From Cordia subcordata (lineage: Eukaryota > Streptophyta > Magnoliopsida > Boraginales > Cordiaceae), in NCBI GenBank assembly GCA_028554755.1, contig JAPTOF010000016.1:3075001-3139000 (forward strand): 64,000 nt of DNA, written 5' to 3'. The notes below the pieces were generated by a model. It was given only the letters and a program-made list of their open reading frames with translations. It was not told the origin of the DNA and searched no databases. Below are positions 22,081 to 34,423 of the stretch, one piece after another. Position 1 is the stretch's first letter, and each line of letters begins with the position of its first letter. The position numbers and the translations under genes were made by a program.

Positions 22081-23295
22081 AAAGAGAAAAAAAATGATGT
22101 TGCTTTTGTGGACGTGGGAGTGGATGAGAAAAAGAGATTGGAAAAACAAAAAAGTGAGTGATAAAAAGTAAGTAAGTTTGAGGTTGGATTCCTTTTTACT
22201 CTTTCCCTCTCTCTTTTTCCTGTATTATATTCTTTAAAGGGAGAAAAAGGAAATTTTTAGTGTAAAAACTATCAAACGTGTGTATTTTTGTCTCTCAATG
22301 CAACAACTCATCATACATACTTTTTTAACCAATACATTTTAAAATCTCGCAATGTTATATGTTATGAAAAGATAGAAATCTGACTCTCACACCCTAATTC
22401 GACAAATTTGTAGCCGATACACATCAAATCTTGATGCAAGTTAATAGTCTTATGATAATAACTAAAATAATGGCAAAGCAGCCCCAATTAGAAACTTTGT
22501 CCATTGCTGCACACACATAGTACCCTAGCATATATATACAGTAACAAGGTCAAAAGCAATGTTTACCTTTAGCATTATGAGGCAGTAAAGGTCTTTAAAG
22601 TCTTCAATTTATAAGGTGCCTAGACTAACCAGTGTTCATATGTTCGACAAAAAAGTGGCCTCTATTTATCCCTCCTGTTCTTTTCTTTTTTTGTGTATGT
22701 GTGTGTGTTAGTACAGAATTTTTTTGTAAAGACCAAGTGCTGGTGTATGAACTAGTAGTACCCATTACATTCTGTTTTTTGGAACGAGATTGTACTATCC
22801 ATTTCAAGTTGATAATTATATTTGCAGATACAATATTCTGTTTGATCATTTCAAACTTATTGGAAAATAGATTTATCAGCTTATTAGAAAAATGCATTAA
22901 TTAAGGTCCATATGTGATGATTTAATTTTAACCATTAACGACAAAGAAAATTAATTTTAGTATAAATAAATTCACTTTTTAGTTTTCTTTCAATTATCCC
23001 ATACATGTCACGATTGACTACTAACGTATTCCCATTGCAATATTTACAATGAGCCTCATCATTCCATTTAAAACAAATCTTGTTCATGTCTTTATTTTTT
23101 TTAAATATATTGTGACTTTCAAAACTTTCATGTAATATATACCCATAATTGTTATGAATAACTACATTATGTTGATATCCAAAATTATATATTTCACACC
23201 ACTCTTAAAGCCGAAAAAAGAAATATAGAGAAATTAACTAATTTCACAATCCAAGAATCATCACCATATTCTACACATGTAACCAAGTGCATTTG
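22081..23295. other. KAN2 upstream intergenic region
   Basis: No gene seen. Two mutually antisense 90-codon frames at ~22625-22904 are shadows of one sequence and have no domain. Distal regulatory elements of KAN2 could lie here, but none can be named from sequence. Confidence 0.4.
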
Positions 23296-23299
23296 TCAC

Positions 23300-24070
23300 T
23301 CTAGAGGATGAGCTTTGGTGAAGATATTAGCAAGCAAGTCAATGGAAGGTGTATCTTGTAAACAAGTAGCCCCACTAGCAACATGTTGCTGAATGAAATG
23401 TCAATCACATTCAATATCGTGTATGCGTTCATGAAAGACATCATTGTGAGCAATTTGGATGGCACTCTGATTTTCACAATGAAGTATAGTAGCGGAGTCC
23501 TGTGGTACTCCCATGTCAAGCCAAATGACCTCTCATGCTGCATCAGCCATGGCACGATATTCTACTTCAATACTAGAAACGAGCAACAACTGTTTGATTT
23601 TTACTCCTCCATGATATAAGAGATGTGCCTAAAAGAAAACAGTATCCAGTCGCAGAATGAAGATCGGTAAGATCACCTGCCCAATCAACGTAAAAAAATC
23701 CACAAATAGTTAAAGGCAACTGACAAGAAAAAAAACAAGCCATGAAAGAATGTACCCTTGATATACTGAAGGATACGAAAAACAGTAGTGTAATCTGTGG
23801 TCTAAGGAGCAGACATAAAATGACTTACCAAATGAACAGTATAAGAAATATCAGGATGAGTAATAGTGAGATAAATAAGACTGCCAACTAACTATCGATA
23901 CAAAATAGCATCTGAAAGTGGTGCACCATCCATTGGAATAAGTCGAATAAGCAGATTAGATGTAGTTTTGCTATCAGCGAGACTTGCTCAAGCCAAAAGA
24001 TCAGAAGAGTACTTGGCTCGTGTAAAATAATAGCCTTTAGTGTCAAAGGAGACTTTAATTCCCAGAATGT
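23300..24070 (-). pseudogene. Copia RT C-terminus / RNase H remnant
   Basis: Translating the minus strand with frame changes gives 'KGYYFTRAKYSSDLLA', 'PMDGAPLSDAILYR', a stop, 'LVGSLIYLTITHPDISYTVH' and 'SHFMSAP'. Then, after several stops, comes an RNase H tail with 'MADAA', 'VIWLDMGVPQDSATILHCEN', 'QSAIQIAHNDVFHERIH' and 'IDLLANIFTKAHP'. These are the ordered landmarks of the last ~300 residues of plant copia polyproteins. At least six stops make it non-functional. Confidence 0.8.
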
Positions 24071-24109
24071 AGCTAAGATTTCTCAAATATTTCATTTCAA
24101 AATTACAGT

Positions 24110-24744
24110 AAAAAACTGTTTTAACTCAAAAATGTCAATAGAATCACAGCTGGTTCTAAGGTAGGAAATGGATTGCGGAGTAATAAAGAGGCACAAACTA
24201 GCTCAAAATCATCATGAAGTGCCATGAGGAACTAAACTAAACACCCTTGATCTCTCAATTTGGTGAGTTTTTTAGTACCAGCAATATATGTCCAAGTTGG
24301 CTCAGAGAATGTTTGTTGATTCCAAACTACATACATTTGGAATAAAAAAACTATTGATTGACTGTCCAACGTCCAATCACATATGATGAACAGTGATAGC
24401 AAGTTGATACTGATGAGTTCTATCTGCTACAGTATATCTTTTACCAAGAAAATCCCAAAACTCCTTTGTAGTGCCAAATCTTCCAAACTGGAGGCCAATA
24501 GACGGAATAGAGTTGTTGCGGATCCATGTGATTATCTGGTGATTTTTCTTTCCCAATCTTCTAATCTATTAGTAAACTTATTATCAGAATCATTCTCCTT
24601 CTTTTCTGGTTCTTTGACATCACCGGTCATGATGCACCATAACTTGTATCGTTTAAGAAAACTTGTCATGGCCTAAGCCCAAGGTACATAATTTCCTCCA
24701 TTAAATGTGATGTTGACACGCTGAGTGGTATCTCTGCGATCCAT
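24110..24744 (-). pseudogene. Copia gag (UBN2-type) remnant
   Basis: From the ATG at 24744 the minus strand reads MDRRDTTQRVNITFNGGNYV, P, W, A, then a stop, then 'FLKRYKLWCIMTGDVKEPEK' and a clean segment 'WIRNNSIPSIGLQFGRFG' … 'EFWDFLGKRYTVADRTHQYQ'. The N-terminal FNGxNYxxWA and the xxYTVxDxxxxYQL segment are typical of copia gag. Later parts are broken by stops. The capsid zinc knuckle is not found. Confidence 0.75.
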
Positions 24745-24769
24745 GAGTAAAAACTGGTATTTTGGTTAA

Positions 24770-26361
24770 GAATCTAAAAAAATAGAGTGCAAAAATGAAT
24801 CTAGAACGTTGAAAAACCCTAGGAAGGGTCCTCTTTTTTCTCTCCCTTTTTTTGGATTTTTTTCCCTTTTCCTTTTTTTTTATTTTTTCCTTTTTCTTTT
24901 TAGATACAGAAAGAACAGAAATTAAAATAAAAGGCAAAATGATACATAAATGTTGACTGGGCAAGGGAGCTGACTTAGCGGCACTTAGTATTAACGTGGC
25001 GACAGGTGGATCAATGGTGTGGCACCTGGGTTCTTGGTTGTTGACGTGGCAGATGGTGTGGCACTTACATGGTGTTGACATGTTTGATGATGTGGTAAGA
25101 CCCTATTTGGCTGAGCAAAAATAAAGAAAGTCAACAAAACAGGTGCTTATATTTGACCGACGTGTGTGGGCCCGTCGTAACTCAGATTTTGATGAATTTT
25201 ATATCGCCAGAATTGTCTCGACGAGTTCATTATGGTGAAGTAGTGTGTGTAGATTTTTTATATTAAAAATTTTTCAAAATAATAAAACCAAAACGAATTT
25301 ATTATGCAAAAATCGTAATAATTGCAAGAAAAGTTTTGGTTTCTACAACTGTATGGATATGGATTCAATGGATAATGGCAGTGGCATAGGCTACCAAGAC
25401 GGTAGCTCTACTACCATGTCAAGAAACATGATTCAGAAAGTGAAGAAAGTTACAAAAAAGCTTGTGTATTGTGTAATTTTCTGAATGAGTTACATGTATA
25501 TTTGTGATCTTCTTTTATAAAAGCCTAACTAAAAAAAATAAATGATTACAATCACTATAATTGAGTATATCAAGCCCTAATTGATTTATCCTATATATCA
25601 CATAATTATGAAATATCACGAACTATCTTCAATAGGATATATATAATGATAAAATTATTATAAAGAAATTACCCAACAATTATAAGAACTTAAATGGTTG
25701 CAAGTTTCAATCACTCTAAACATAGTAAATGCTGCTTCGGACACATGACACTTTAGTTTACTTAATATCAAAGTTTAGTGGCATCATTTAATTTCTCTCT
25801 ATATATCATGGGAGGAGTAATTGGTCTAGCTCAAATAGGTTTGGTGCCAAATCACTTTTTTTGAGCAAATATGATGGTTTTCCAGTTGGTTGGAAATAGC
25901 CATTATTAATTCTCTTTTTCAGTAAACCTTTTTGGGCATTTTAAACCTAACTAGTAGTATATTCTACAACTATTTTCAAGAAGATGAATGAAGGCCCCAC
26001 ATAATTACTAGTGACCATTCAACAAAGTTTGGACATGTATCACCATGAAACCCACAATTTAACTTTTTTAAGGGTTTAAAAACTAACCACCCATCATTGT
26101 TATCTTTATTACAAAAGCTTGTCATTCATTTTTTAAAATTATAGTAACTTCACTTGTATTTTGCAATGTCTTCAAACAAAAATGTCCTTATGCAGTTTAA
26201 TTGACCATCAATAAAATTTTTGAATTAAAAAATTCCGAAACGTGGTTACTGTTGAAAAGATTATTTATATTTTTCGTTTTGAAAAATAAAAGCACGACGT
26301 GAAGACACAACAAGTATTAACATCAAGAGAAAAGAAGAATTTGTGCATGGCATGAGACTAA
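24770..26361. other. Intergenic stretch
   Basis: No gene seen. 24770-25240 probably includes the leader of the antisense copia element to its left, with T-rich tracts at 24829-24900, but no LTR could be paired. The 126-codon minus-strand frame at 24701-25081 runs through K/R-coding simple tracts and is not supported. The remainder is AT-rich. Confidence 0.35.
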
Positions 26362-26844
26362 CTCCAACAACCTTCTTATTCTTGCCCTATATACAGATAG
26401 TTGACAAGTGTCTCTTTATATTAAAAGACTTGTATATTTTAGTTTTACTCTAATAAACAGCCTCCCTATTCTTATTTTTAGGGATTTACTATCCAATTTT
26501 AGTCTAACTACCTCCTCATTTTTCTCAAATTTGATTTATTTGACCTTTAGTAATATTTTATTTATTTTTATACACATTGTTTTATAATTTTATAAATCTT
26601 AAAGACTACATCAATTTAATTTTTGTAGTTACTTTTTATGTTCTTTTCATTTCTACCATACAATTTCTAGCCCTATGAAATAAATTTGTGAAATATGTGC
26701 TGTTGTGAATCCATATACAAATGAAATTAATAAATAATGTTGTTGGTGAGAAGGAATGGGAAACCTCTACAATGTTGTTGAATTTTGGGACTCTAGACAA
26801 AGTAAAAGCTCCAAGGGAGCCAACATGTAGGAAGGACGTTGGAG
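26362..26844. mobile_element. Inverted-repeat element with CTCCAAC ends
   Basis: Left end CTCCAACAACCTTCTTATTC; the right end in reverse complement reads CTCCAACGTCCTTCCTACAT. Terminal pairing is ~17 bp, and more text inside is loosely mirrored. CTCCAACA termini are common among plant non-autonomous DNA elements. The 88-codon frame on the minus strand near the right end has no domain. The superfamily is not assigned because the target duplication was not resolved. Confidence 0.4.
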
Positions 26845-26971
26845 ATAATCTTAATGCGATTTCAGATATATAGAAGATATGTTTGTAATTATAGAAAAAC
26901 ATAGGGAAAGTTTAATTCTTTAATAAACCCATGGTTTTCCTTAAGCTAGAAAATTAAAGATAGCTAGCTAA

Positions 26972-27217
26972 GGGCCTGCTTGGATTGGCTTCCCCCCCCC
27001 CCCCTCCCTCCCAGAAAAAAGCACTTTTTTTCTTGAAAAAAATTACATTAAATTTGCAATAACTATTTGATTGGGCTTAAAAAAAAAAGCTGAAACTCTG
27101 AAAAAAATCCAAATACAACTTTTTTAAAAGCCAGAATTTTTAACTTCTAAAAAAAAAACTGTATTCCAAAAGTGGTTAAAAAAAAGGCTTTTGAAAAAGA
27201 GAAATCCAAACGGGCCC
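26972..27217. mobile_element. Tourist-like MITE, copy 6 (TSD TAA) with C13 run
   Basis: 246 bp; left GGGCCTGCTTGGATTGGCTT, right GAGAAATCCAAACGGGCCC. Perfect TAA duplications at 26969-26971 and 27218-27220. A run of 13 C (26992-27004) follows the left terminal repeat, a local departure from the T-rich arm of the other copies. Non-coding. Confidence 0.8.
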
Positions 27218-27220
27218 TAA

Positions 27221-28374
27221 ATCCAAAACTATGCTTCCGTAAAACAGTAAATAAAGAATTAACTTCTAATACTTAAAAGAGCTGTGACCTAAAGGGTCTC
27301 TTGACAGTTGAGCAACTTCTATGCCATCAGATTGCAAGATCATCACTTAGCATACTGTTCTCAAATCTGAAAGTAATGTCCATCAACAATTAACAATAAT
27401 CTTAATACTCAACATGTCTCTAAGTAATGAAAATTAGTCCTCGAATATTGAACCTAATTCTTTAGTTTGTCACCATCACTAAGCGAAAAATCTATCATCC
27501 CATTTCAGCTTATAAGCAATTTCGCAAACTTTCACCAAATGATTAGGAGCAAAAAAATTTTCAAATTCAAAACTCTTTCAAGTAGCCGAAAGTTGCAAAA
27601 TTTGAAATGATTGCATTTACTTCCCAAAAAGAATAGATTTGATTGGTGCTATCATAAAAGATATAGAAAAGCTATAAAGGCCTTTAATTGTGTGTGTTTG
27701 TGTTTGTGTTTTTATAGGCATTGGTTGATGTTACTTGTTCATGTAGCTTTTCTCTTTCATATTGCATCAATTTTTATGGCACCCACAACCCCATATATTT
27801 TGCCTTCTACCCATAGATTTGGGTCCCTCCTCACCCCTCCCCCTCCCCAACCCCCCTACCCCATTCCACATCTTCTAACTTATCAGATGGTCGATACTCC
27901 AACCAATATTCTTTATGAAGCCTCAGCTGTGAAGCCACAAACCATTGGAAACTCTCACAACTAGTGTTAATTTTCTTCTAGGTTTGAATTTATGACCTCC
28001 CATTATAAAAGCATGCGTTGAAGTGATATTATTTTGCGACGAAATTTATAATTATAGTGTAATTTTAATGTAATCTTACTTATGAGTTCCTCCACTACTC
28101 CGTCATTCAAAAAAAAGAAAAAGAGATCTTAGATTGCTAAAATTGGCACTGAAGCGGAGATAAAAAGTGGCAATACTTTACAGCTTTGCACGTTTGATTG
28201 TAAAGTTATGCATAAATATATGAAAATTATTACTGCTCGTAACATGAAGGACATTGAACTATATATAGACCTATATGTACTAAAGTATCTTGAGGGTCCA
28301 TTTATTCTATATAACTCAATTTTTTTATTTGAACTTGTCCTACATTACACAGAATTATGCCATTCTTGCAGGAT
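27221..28374. other. Intergenic stretch
   Basis: No gene supported. A C-rich plus-strand segment at ~27826-27865 lies within a 117-codon frame (27611-27964). That frame has no recognisable domain and depends on the C-rich tract for its proline run. AT-rich elsewhere. Confidence 0.35.
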
Positions 28375-28379
28375 ATATC

Positions 28380-29140
28380 TGTTGGAATATAGTATGTAAA
28401 TCCTGGAAATACAAAATACAGATAAAGAAACAAAATTAAAGATACAAAATAAAGAAACAATTGAAAATAGCTGAGGCTTGTAAACGATATCCTTAAGGGA
28501 TTTACGCCCCTCAACTGATGCTAAAAGGGTATGTGGCGTATCCCTCCCAGAATACAACAGCTATATACCTCTTGACATTGGTAGCACTTCTACGGCAAGG
28601 ACTTGCGAACTGCTAAGTAATGAATTCTCCCCATAGAAATGCACTATGTGAAAATGAAAATATTCATGCTACTAGAACTATTCCTCCTAGCTTTACTAGA
28701 ATATATATATATAGATAATGGTGGAGTGATCAGCTGCTTTTAATTCAGGGATTAATGCTAATTAATGCAATGGTTGAAACCGTTCCCCGTTATATACCAT
28801 AACTCCTAGGCATTAATGTCAATATTAGTGGAGAATTTTGTCACCACCACTGTCATAACTCCTAGGTTTTAATCCAAATTTAAATGGCTTTCGGTTACAA
28901 ACCATTTTGGGTTTTTGTCCATGTATACTCTTATAAGATAAATAAAATCATGCAACCAAATTAATTAATAACCCAACTTTGATTGCTAATTTCTCATTTA
29001 CCACAGACCCATTTTTGACATATAAATATATCACGCTCATCTACTTGGAACAAAATTGAACTTGTTAGATGAGCAAGACCCAACCCAAATTTTGAGTCAA
29101 TGTAGCTTTGACCTCTATGTCAAAAGTCATAGTTCTAACA
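28380..29140 (-). repeat. 3' LTR of the 28.4-kb copia element
   Basis: 761 bp. On the plus strand it begins TGTTGGAATATAGTATGTAA and ends AGTTCTAACA. Landmarks shared with the other LTR include 'CCTTAAGGGATTTACGCCCC', 'TGTGGCGTATCCCTCCCAG' and 'ACGGCAAGGACTTGCGAACT'. The block beside it (29141-, TTCCCCACATG) reads on the minus strand as a G-rich tract suited to a polypurine tract. Confidence 0.88.
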
Positions 29141-29689
29141 TTCCCCACATGAATAAAAATTAGCTGACCACAAAGCATGCAGATGCAAGAGAGAGTTCGG
29201 AGAAAGATGCCACCTCAAGATAGGTAGCTTTTGGCTTTGAACCATCCTTAGTGAATGCTATCAGGTTTACTCGTTGACCAGTGGACTCGAGGTCTTGAAC
29301 TGTTCAACTTTAGTGTAAACCAAGATAAGAACATGTACAAAGCATCTCTCAATTTACTACCAGTTCTCATGGTTGTATTCATTTTGGCCCTAAACAACTC
29401 CTGGTATTCACTTAGAAAATTTAGCCTTCAATTTTCTTAGGAGCGGCCCCTCCTTACTCATATAAGTGATTCTTCATGAGGAATACCCTACTACACTCCA
29501 TTCGGTCTTCCCGACCTACAAGAATCATTAAAAGCAAAGCTTATCCTAAATTGCGCAGGCTACACTGTTTGCTTGACATAGGAATAGGTAAGGTAGATCT
29601 AAGGCCCTACAGTGCTTAAGTAGAGTCATGCATAATCCAATTTCCCCCTTGAATCAAGATTCAGGGATCTCCTGTCAACAAGGTAGAAT

Positions 29690-30130
29690 TGTCAATTACG
29701 ATGATCCTTTAATTTGTTTATAAGCTTAAGACCTATTTCCCTCGACAACTTGAGTACTTGCTCTCTGTTCACCCTTTTTGATGAGCGGATCCGCAGTGTT
29801 ATCCTTTGACTTTCCATAGTTCAGAGTGATAACCTAATAATAAAGAGCAACTGCCTAATGGTATAGTATCAACCATGTAAATACCATTATACGTTATGCT
29901 CTGTGTCTTACCAATCATAGACTGGCTATCACTATAAAAACTGACGGTGGCCATAGACTTTATAGAACATCATCTAGATACATTGAAGCCATTCAATTTC
30001 CATCCCTTCCATGACACAACTGCACTTGCTAACTTAAAGACATATCCTCTTGTGGATCCCATGTCTTTAAGTTTCCAGTTGATGTCACTATCAATCTCTT
30101 AGTATGGATGGATATCTTGTGTAATACAAC
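29690..30130 (-). pseudogene. Copia RNase H remnant (28.4-kb element)
   Basis: The minus strand shows, with frame changes, 'EIDSDINWKLKDMGSTRGYV', 'FKLASAVVSWKGWK', then 'FYSDSQSMIGKTQSITYNG' and finally a segment resembling 'SKxxxAxPLxKGxNREQVLK' from the end of the polyprotein. These match the RNase H domain and C-terminal tail of copia elements of the Tnt1/Tork kind. Frameshifts and stops are frequent. Confidence 0.65.
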
Positions 30131-30359
30131 CCATAGTCCATGGTGTACCTCTAGTATCTCGGGACCTTTAGAACAGTAACCTAACTTGCGAGGCATAGAG
30201 TATAACTTAGCCTGTTCATACTACAGGCTACATGTGTACTGTGCTATCCATTGTGTACATTAAGCTCTCTATAATTCAGGAGTACTCGAAATGAGGAATC
30301 CTCCTATCCATATATTGCTTAAATGTACAGTTTCATCTAAAGGAGTTCTTGCAATCCCA

Positions 30360-31010
30360 TCATTGTCTCTTTTTATTGAACTTGTTCAGTGTTTCCACCA
30401 AATAATAGAACTGGAACAAGACTAGACCATCAGATGTCTTTGTGATTTTGTCACCTAAAATCACCTTTATGCCATCTATGTCTTTCATTACATAATACCA
30501 GGAAAAGCATGTATTTGCTTCATTATCACTTCCAGTGATAAGCATGTCATCTTTATAAAGACAAACAATGACAAGAATTTTGATCCATGGCCTTCCAATA
30601 GACAACTTGTCATACTCATTTGTTTTAACTCTATTCGCGAGCATGACTTGATCAGAATTCCCATGCCACTATTTAAGTGTTTGCTTTAGTTTGCATAGAG
30701 AGTTCATAAGTCAATATACTTTCTTCCCTTGACCTGGAACTACAAATCCTTCAGGTTGTTCTATATAGATCTTCTTCTTTAGATCCCTATTCAAGAAAAA
30801 TGTTTTTACATCCATTTTTTTGCATCTCCTAGTTGAATATAGCTACAATAGCTATCAAAATCCAAATGGATGTAATTCTCATAACCGGTGAATAGGTGTC
30901 AAAATAATCCAAACCCCTCTTTTGGCTATAATCTTTTATAACCAACTGAGCCTTATAGATCCATCAGCTGCATCTTTCTCTTGGAAATCCATTAACACCT
31001 TAAAGGTTTA
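30360..31010 (-). pseudogene. Copia reverse transcriptase remnant (28.4-kb element)
   Basis: Upstream part: 'EKDAADGSIRLSWL' then, after stops, 'MDVKTFFLNRDLKKKIYIEQ' and 'PEGFVVPGQGKKVY'. The open part 30360-30644 carries 'VCLYKDDMLITGSDNEA' with the catalytic Asp pair, and 'VILGDKITKTSDGLVL'. The usual YVDD is changed to YKDD. Domain order and motifs are those of copia RT; stop codons exclude function. Confidence 0.8.
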
Positions 31011-31329
31011 TTTCCAAGCGGTAGATCTACCAATTCCCATGTATGGTTAGGTATGATGCACAATTTCACTATTCACTGCCTCTATTCAAATAGATGCCTC
31101 AGTAATAGACATAACTTTCTTGAAAATCTTGGGCACACTTTCTAACATGAAAGTTATGAAGTCAGGCCCAAACAACATAGAAGTTCTAGCCTTTTCACTA
31201 CATTTAGGTTCACCAGTTGTAGCCTCTATATCTGAAGGGTCAAGAGTTCTCCCAGTTCAGAGGAACTTGGCTCTTATGACTCTCTATACAAAGATGTCGT
31301 CTCAAAGAACTGTATTCTCATGAATGTCA

Positions 31330-31800
31330 GATGCTTCTAACTTGTGTACATAAAATCCAATGAAAATGCAGTTAACCGTCTTTGGTCCTCTTTGACCACT
31401 ATAGGAGTTGGAACTCTTACCTTAGCTAAACATCCCATACCCTTAGATATTTGCAAAAAGACGGATAGGTTTTTTTCATGACTCATACGAAGTCTTTCCT
31501 AATTACTTGTGGGATACTTTACGTAAACCATGATTTGCGGTTAAAACCACTTCCTCCACAAGTTCTAAGGTAATCTCAAATTTATCAACAAGGCATTCAT
31601 CATTTATTTGAGAGTTTGTTTTCTATGTACAGCAATACTAAAGGATGTACATATTTTTCACCCTTATCACTTCTCAAAATTTTGATCTTCTTGCCTAGTT
31701 GATTTTCAACCTCAGCTTGGTATTATTTAAAGACATATAAAGCTTCATCTTTAGTCCTAAACTAGTACTCATAACAATGCCTTGTGCAATCATCGATAAA
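31330..31800 (-). pseudogene. Copia integrase core remnant
   Basis: The minus strand reads 'VFYTFIDDCTRHCYEY', stop, 'FRTKDEALYVFK', stop, 'YQAEVENQLGKKIKILRSDK', GEKYVHP. This is the D…(QxG)…LRSDxGxEY portion of the retroviral-type integrase core: the first catalytic Asp in FIDDCTR and the second in RSDKG. Downstream 'LSVFLQISKGMGCLAKVRVP' matches the C-terminal integrase region. Broken by stops. Confidence 0.7.
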
Positions 31801-32839
31801 AGTATAAAATACTTTTTACTGCTTATAGTTTGCACAAATTATAAGTCATTGTGGATTAACTCAAGGGGTTTTGGAATCCTTTCTATTGATTTGGAAGAAC
31901 TTCTACTTAATTTTGATTCCACCCAAACTTTACATTACTGTGATTGAAAAATCCACTATATGGATTAGACCTATTTTCACAAGTCTATTTAAAGAATCAA
32001 AATTCACAAGTCTCAGTCTTTCTTACCATAAGGAGGAGACCACAGTCCTTTACACCAAGGGATGAACGTATGAAATGATAATGTTTATAACCTTCTTGCC
32101 AAAAGAGCATATGTGATGCAAGCCATTACATTCCTTCTATTCAAGTCTCTACCCACTTAAAATATAAGCCAAATCATAAGTCATTATCCTTTCATAATTA
32201 TAAGCCATAAATGCATTATAATTGTAAGCCATAACTTCAAGCCATCATTGCTCAATTAATTATCGTCATCATGGGTTTATGATTATGGTAATCAATTGCT
32301 TCTATGTAGCATTGAATGAAGCTCGTAATGTCTATGCTCTTTTTACATTTGTCTTACTAACAAAAAAAAAAAAAGATGATAAAGATAGCTACCCAAAGAT
32401 ATATTTTACACACATTTACATCAAATTTCTCATTCTCAATTCATCTGTTTTCATAGGAATCATATAGACTCAATTATTCATACAACCTCTAATAGAAGTA
32501 ACAAAGAATATTTTTTACTTCTAAGTTACATGCACAACCAGTGACAAAAACTCAATTATAACTTATTTCACATCTCGTATGTGAACCAATATCAATTTAG
32601 GAGTTTACCCAAAATTGATTAGTTTGTGCCACAATTTACTTTTTCCAAGTGGTCCCAAAGTCCACTTACTAATATTTAATTTGATAGCTACTCCTTGCTA
32701 ACAAAAATCAAACATTCCTTCTAAACTTAATCTCAGTATTAAGTTTTCTAGAGTCTCTTCGTTGCACACACTATAGCTTCACAAAAGCTATAATAAATTT
32801 TGACTCTTGAGAATATAACTCATACCAACTAGTTAGAAG

Positions 32840-33035
32840 AGACACATGATTAATACTCTCAATAATATTGTTTTTAATCATAAATAATCACAATGACATT
32901 TGATCGAAATAATATTCTCAAAAATATTATTTTATATAGAGATAATATTCTCAAAAATATTATTTATGTAGAGATAATATTCTCAATAATATTACTCTTT
33001 CCAAAATAAGATAACATTCTCAATAATATTATCTA
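32840..33035. repeat. Local AT-rich direct repeat, ~25-35-bp unit
   Basis: The motif ATAATATTCTCAAAAATATT and variants (…TTCTCAATAATATT…) recur about six times between 32850 and 33030, separated by AGAGAT/GTAGAGAT spacers. It lies inside the copia element where gag should be. Each unit is nearly self-complementary (AATAATATT…AATATTATT), so the array could extrude or slip. Confidence 0.65.
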
Positions 33036-33644
33036 ATAACCAAAGGCTTACAAATTCAGCTCAAAGCCGAAGACCTAAAGGCTTTGATCCTTTAAAAAGA
33101 TCTAACTTTAGCCATAGGGTCCTCCGAATAGACTTTATACAACTAGTCATCTAAACAGTGGCAAAGTCACCATCGTTCCACTTGAGATATGCCTCTATGC
33201 CTTCCATATCTCGTCATCCAAGTAGTGGACAAGTCCCAAGGAGATTAAATGATGTAACATCTAATTTTACCAACTCTTAAACCTCTTGCCTAAGAATATC
33301 CAAGATCTAAGCTCAGTAGGCTCACCAAATGGGTCAAGACTGATCCAATAACCTCCATATTCCTCCACAGTTCCATATTCCTGTGAAGTTATATTATTTC
33401 TACTAGCTCAATTAGTGGAACAAATCATTGGCATAATGCCAACATTTCTTGTAACTCCAGTCAGGGTAATAATTTGGGAATTTCTCAAAATTTCATGTTG
33501 AACAGTCACCATTTAGAGGCTATTTCTAAGTTTATCAATTTGTTCATTTTCATAGTTTCTAGACATTTTGTCTTAAAAAGTCAAGGAAAATAAAAATTCT
33601 GCACTCAAAAAAATAACCATGTTAGTAAGTTAAATCCCTTAAGT

Positions 33645-33973
33645 TGTTGGAATCTAGTATATAAATCTTGGAAATACATAATACAGATAAAGAAATTAAA
33701 TTATAGATACAAAATAAAGAAACAATTAAAAATAGCCGAGGCTCGTAAATGATATCCTTAAGGGATTTACGCCCCCTCAACCGATACTAAAAGGGTGTGT
33801 GGCGTATCCCTCCCAGGATACAACGGCTAAATACCTCTTGAGGTTGGTAGCACTTTTACGGCAAGGACTTGCGAACTGGTAAGTAATGAACTCTCCCCAT
33901 AGAAATGCACTATATGAAAATGAAAATGCTCATGCTACTAGAACTATTCCTCTTAGCTTTACTAGAATGGAAG

Positions 33974-34004
<31 letters not shown>

Positions 34005-34423
34005 TGGAGTGATCAGCTGTATTCAATTCAGGGATTAATGCTAATAAATGCAACGGTTGAAACCGTTTCCCGTAATATGCCATAACTCGTAGGCATTAAT
34101 GTCAGTATTAGTGGAGAATTTTGTAACCACCACTGTCATAACTCCTGGGTTTTAATCCAAATTTAAATGGCTTTCGATTACAAACCATTTTGGGTTTTTG
34201 TCCAAGTATACCCTTATAAGGTGAATAAAATCATGCAACCAAATTAGTTAATAACTCAACTTTGATTGTTAATTTTTCATTCACCACAAGCCTATTTTTC
34301 ACATATAAATATACCACGCTCATCTACTTGGAATAAAATCGAATATGTTAGATGAGCAAGACCCAACCCAAATTCTGAGCCAACGTAGCTTTGACCTCCA
34401 TGTCAAAAGTCATAATTCTAACA
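33645..34423 (-). repeat. 5' LTR of the 28.4-kb copia element
   Basis: 779 bp, beginning TGTTGGAATCTAGTATATAA and ending ATAATTCTAACA on the plus strand. It is longer than its partner largely because of an expanded (AT)n tract at 33974-34001. ATATC follows immediately, duplicating the bases before the left LTR. Confidence 0.88.

Larger units (their letters stand above)
23296..24760 (-). mobile_element. Ty1/copia remnant, antisense, gag plus RNase H only
   Basis: On the minus strand a gag-like start (24744 downward) is followed within ~50-100 bp by sequence from the far end of reverse transcriptase and RNase H. Protease, integrase and most of RT are missing. Multiple stops and frame changes occur throughout. 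No LTR pair was recognised, so the outer limits are approximate. Confidence 0.8.
28380..34423 (-). mobile_element. Ty1/copia retrotransposon, antisense, 6.04 kb, TSD ATATC
   Basis: Two LTRs with TGTT…AACA ends (28380-29140 and 33645-34423) are flanked by a perfect 5-bp target duplication ATATC (28375-28379 and 34424-34428). Pol domains read on the minus strand in copia order: integrase (~31330-31800), RT (~30360-31010), RNase H (~29690-30130). The 5' LTR is therefore the right-hand one. Every coding region is broken. Sequence beside the 5' LTR lacks a recognisable initiator tRNA-Met primer site, and the gag region (~32060-33640) is not recognisable and contains a local AT-rich repeat array. 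The LTRs differ at roughly one base in ten in the first 120 bp by eye, so the insertion is not recent. Confidence 0.9.

Noticed and set aside
24701..25081. 126-codon minus-strand frame
   Set aside because: Its lysine-rich middle is a translated T/A-rich tract, and it overlaps the gag start of a dead copia element in another frame.
27611..27964. 117-codon plus-strand frame with proline run
   Set aside because: The proline run comes from a C-rich simple tract; no domain and no splice or promoter context.
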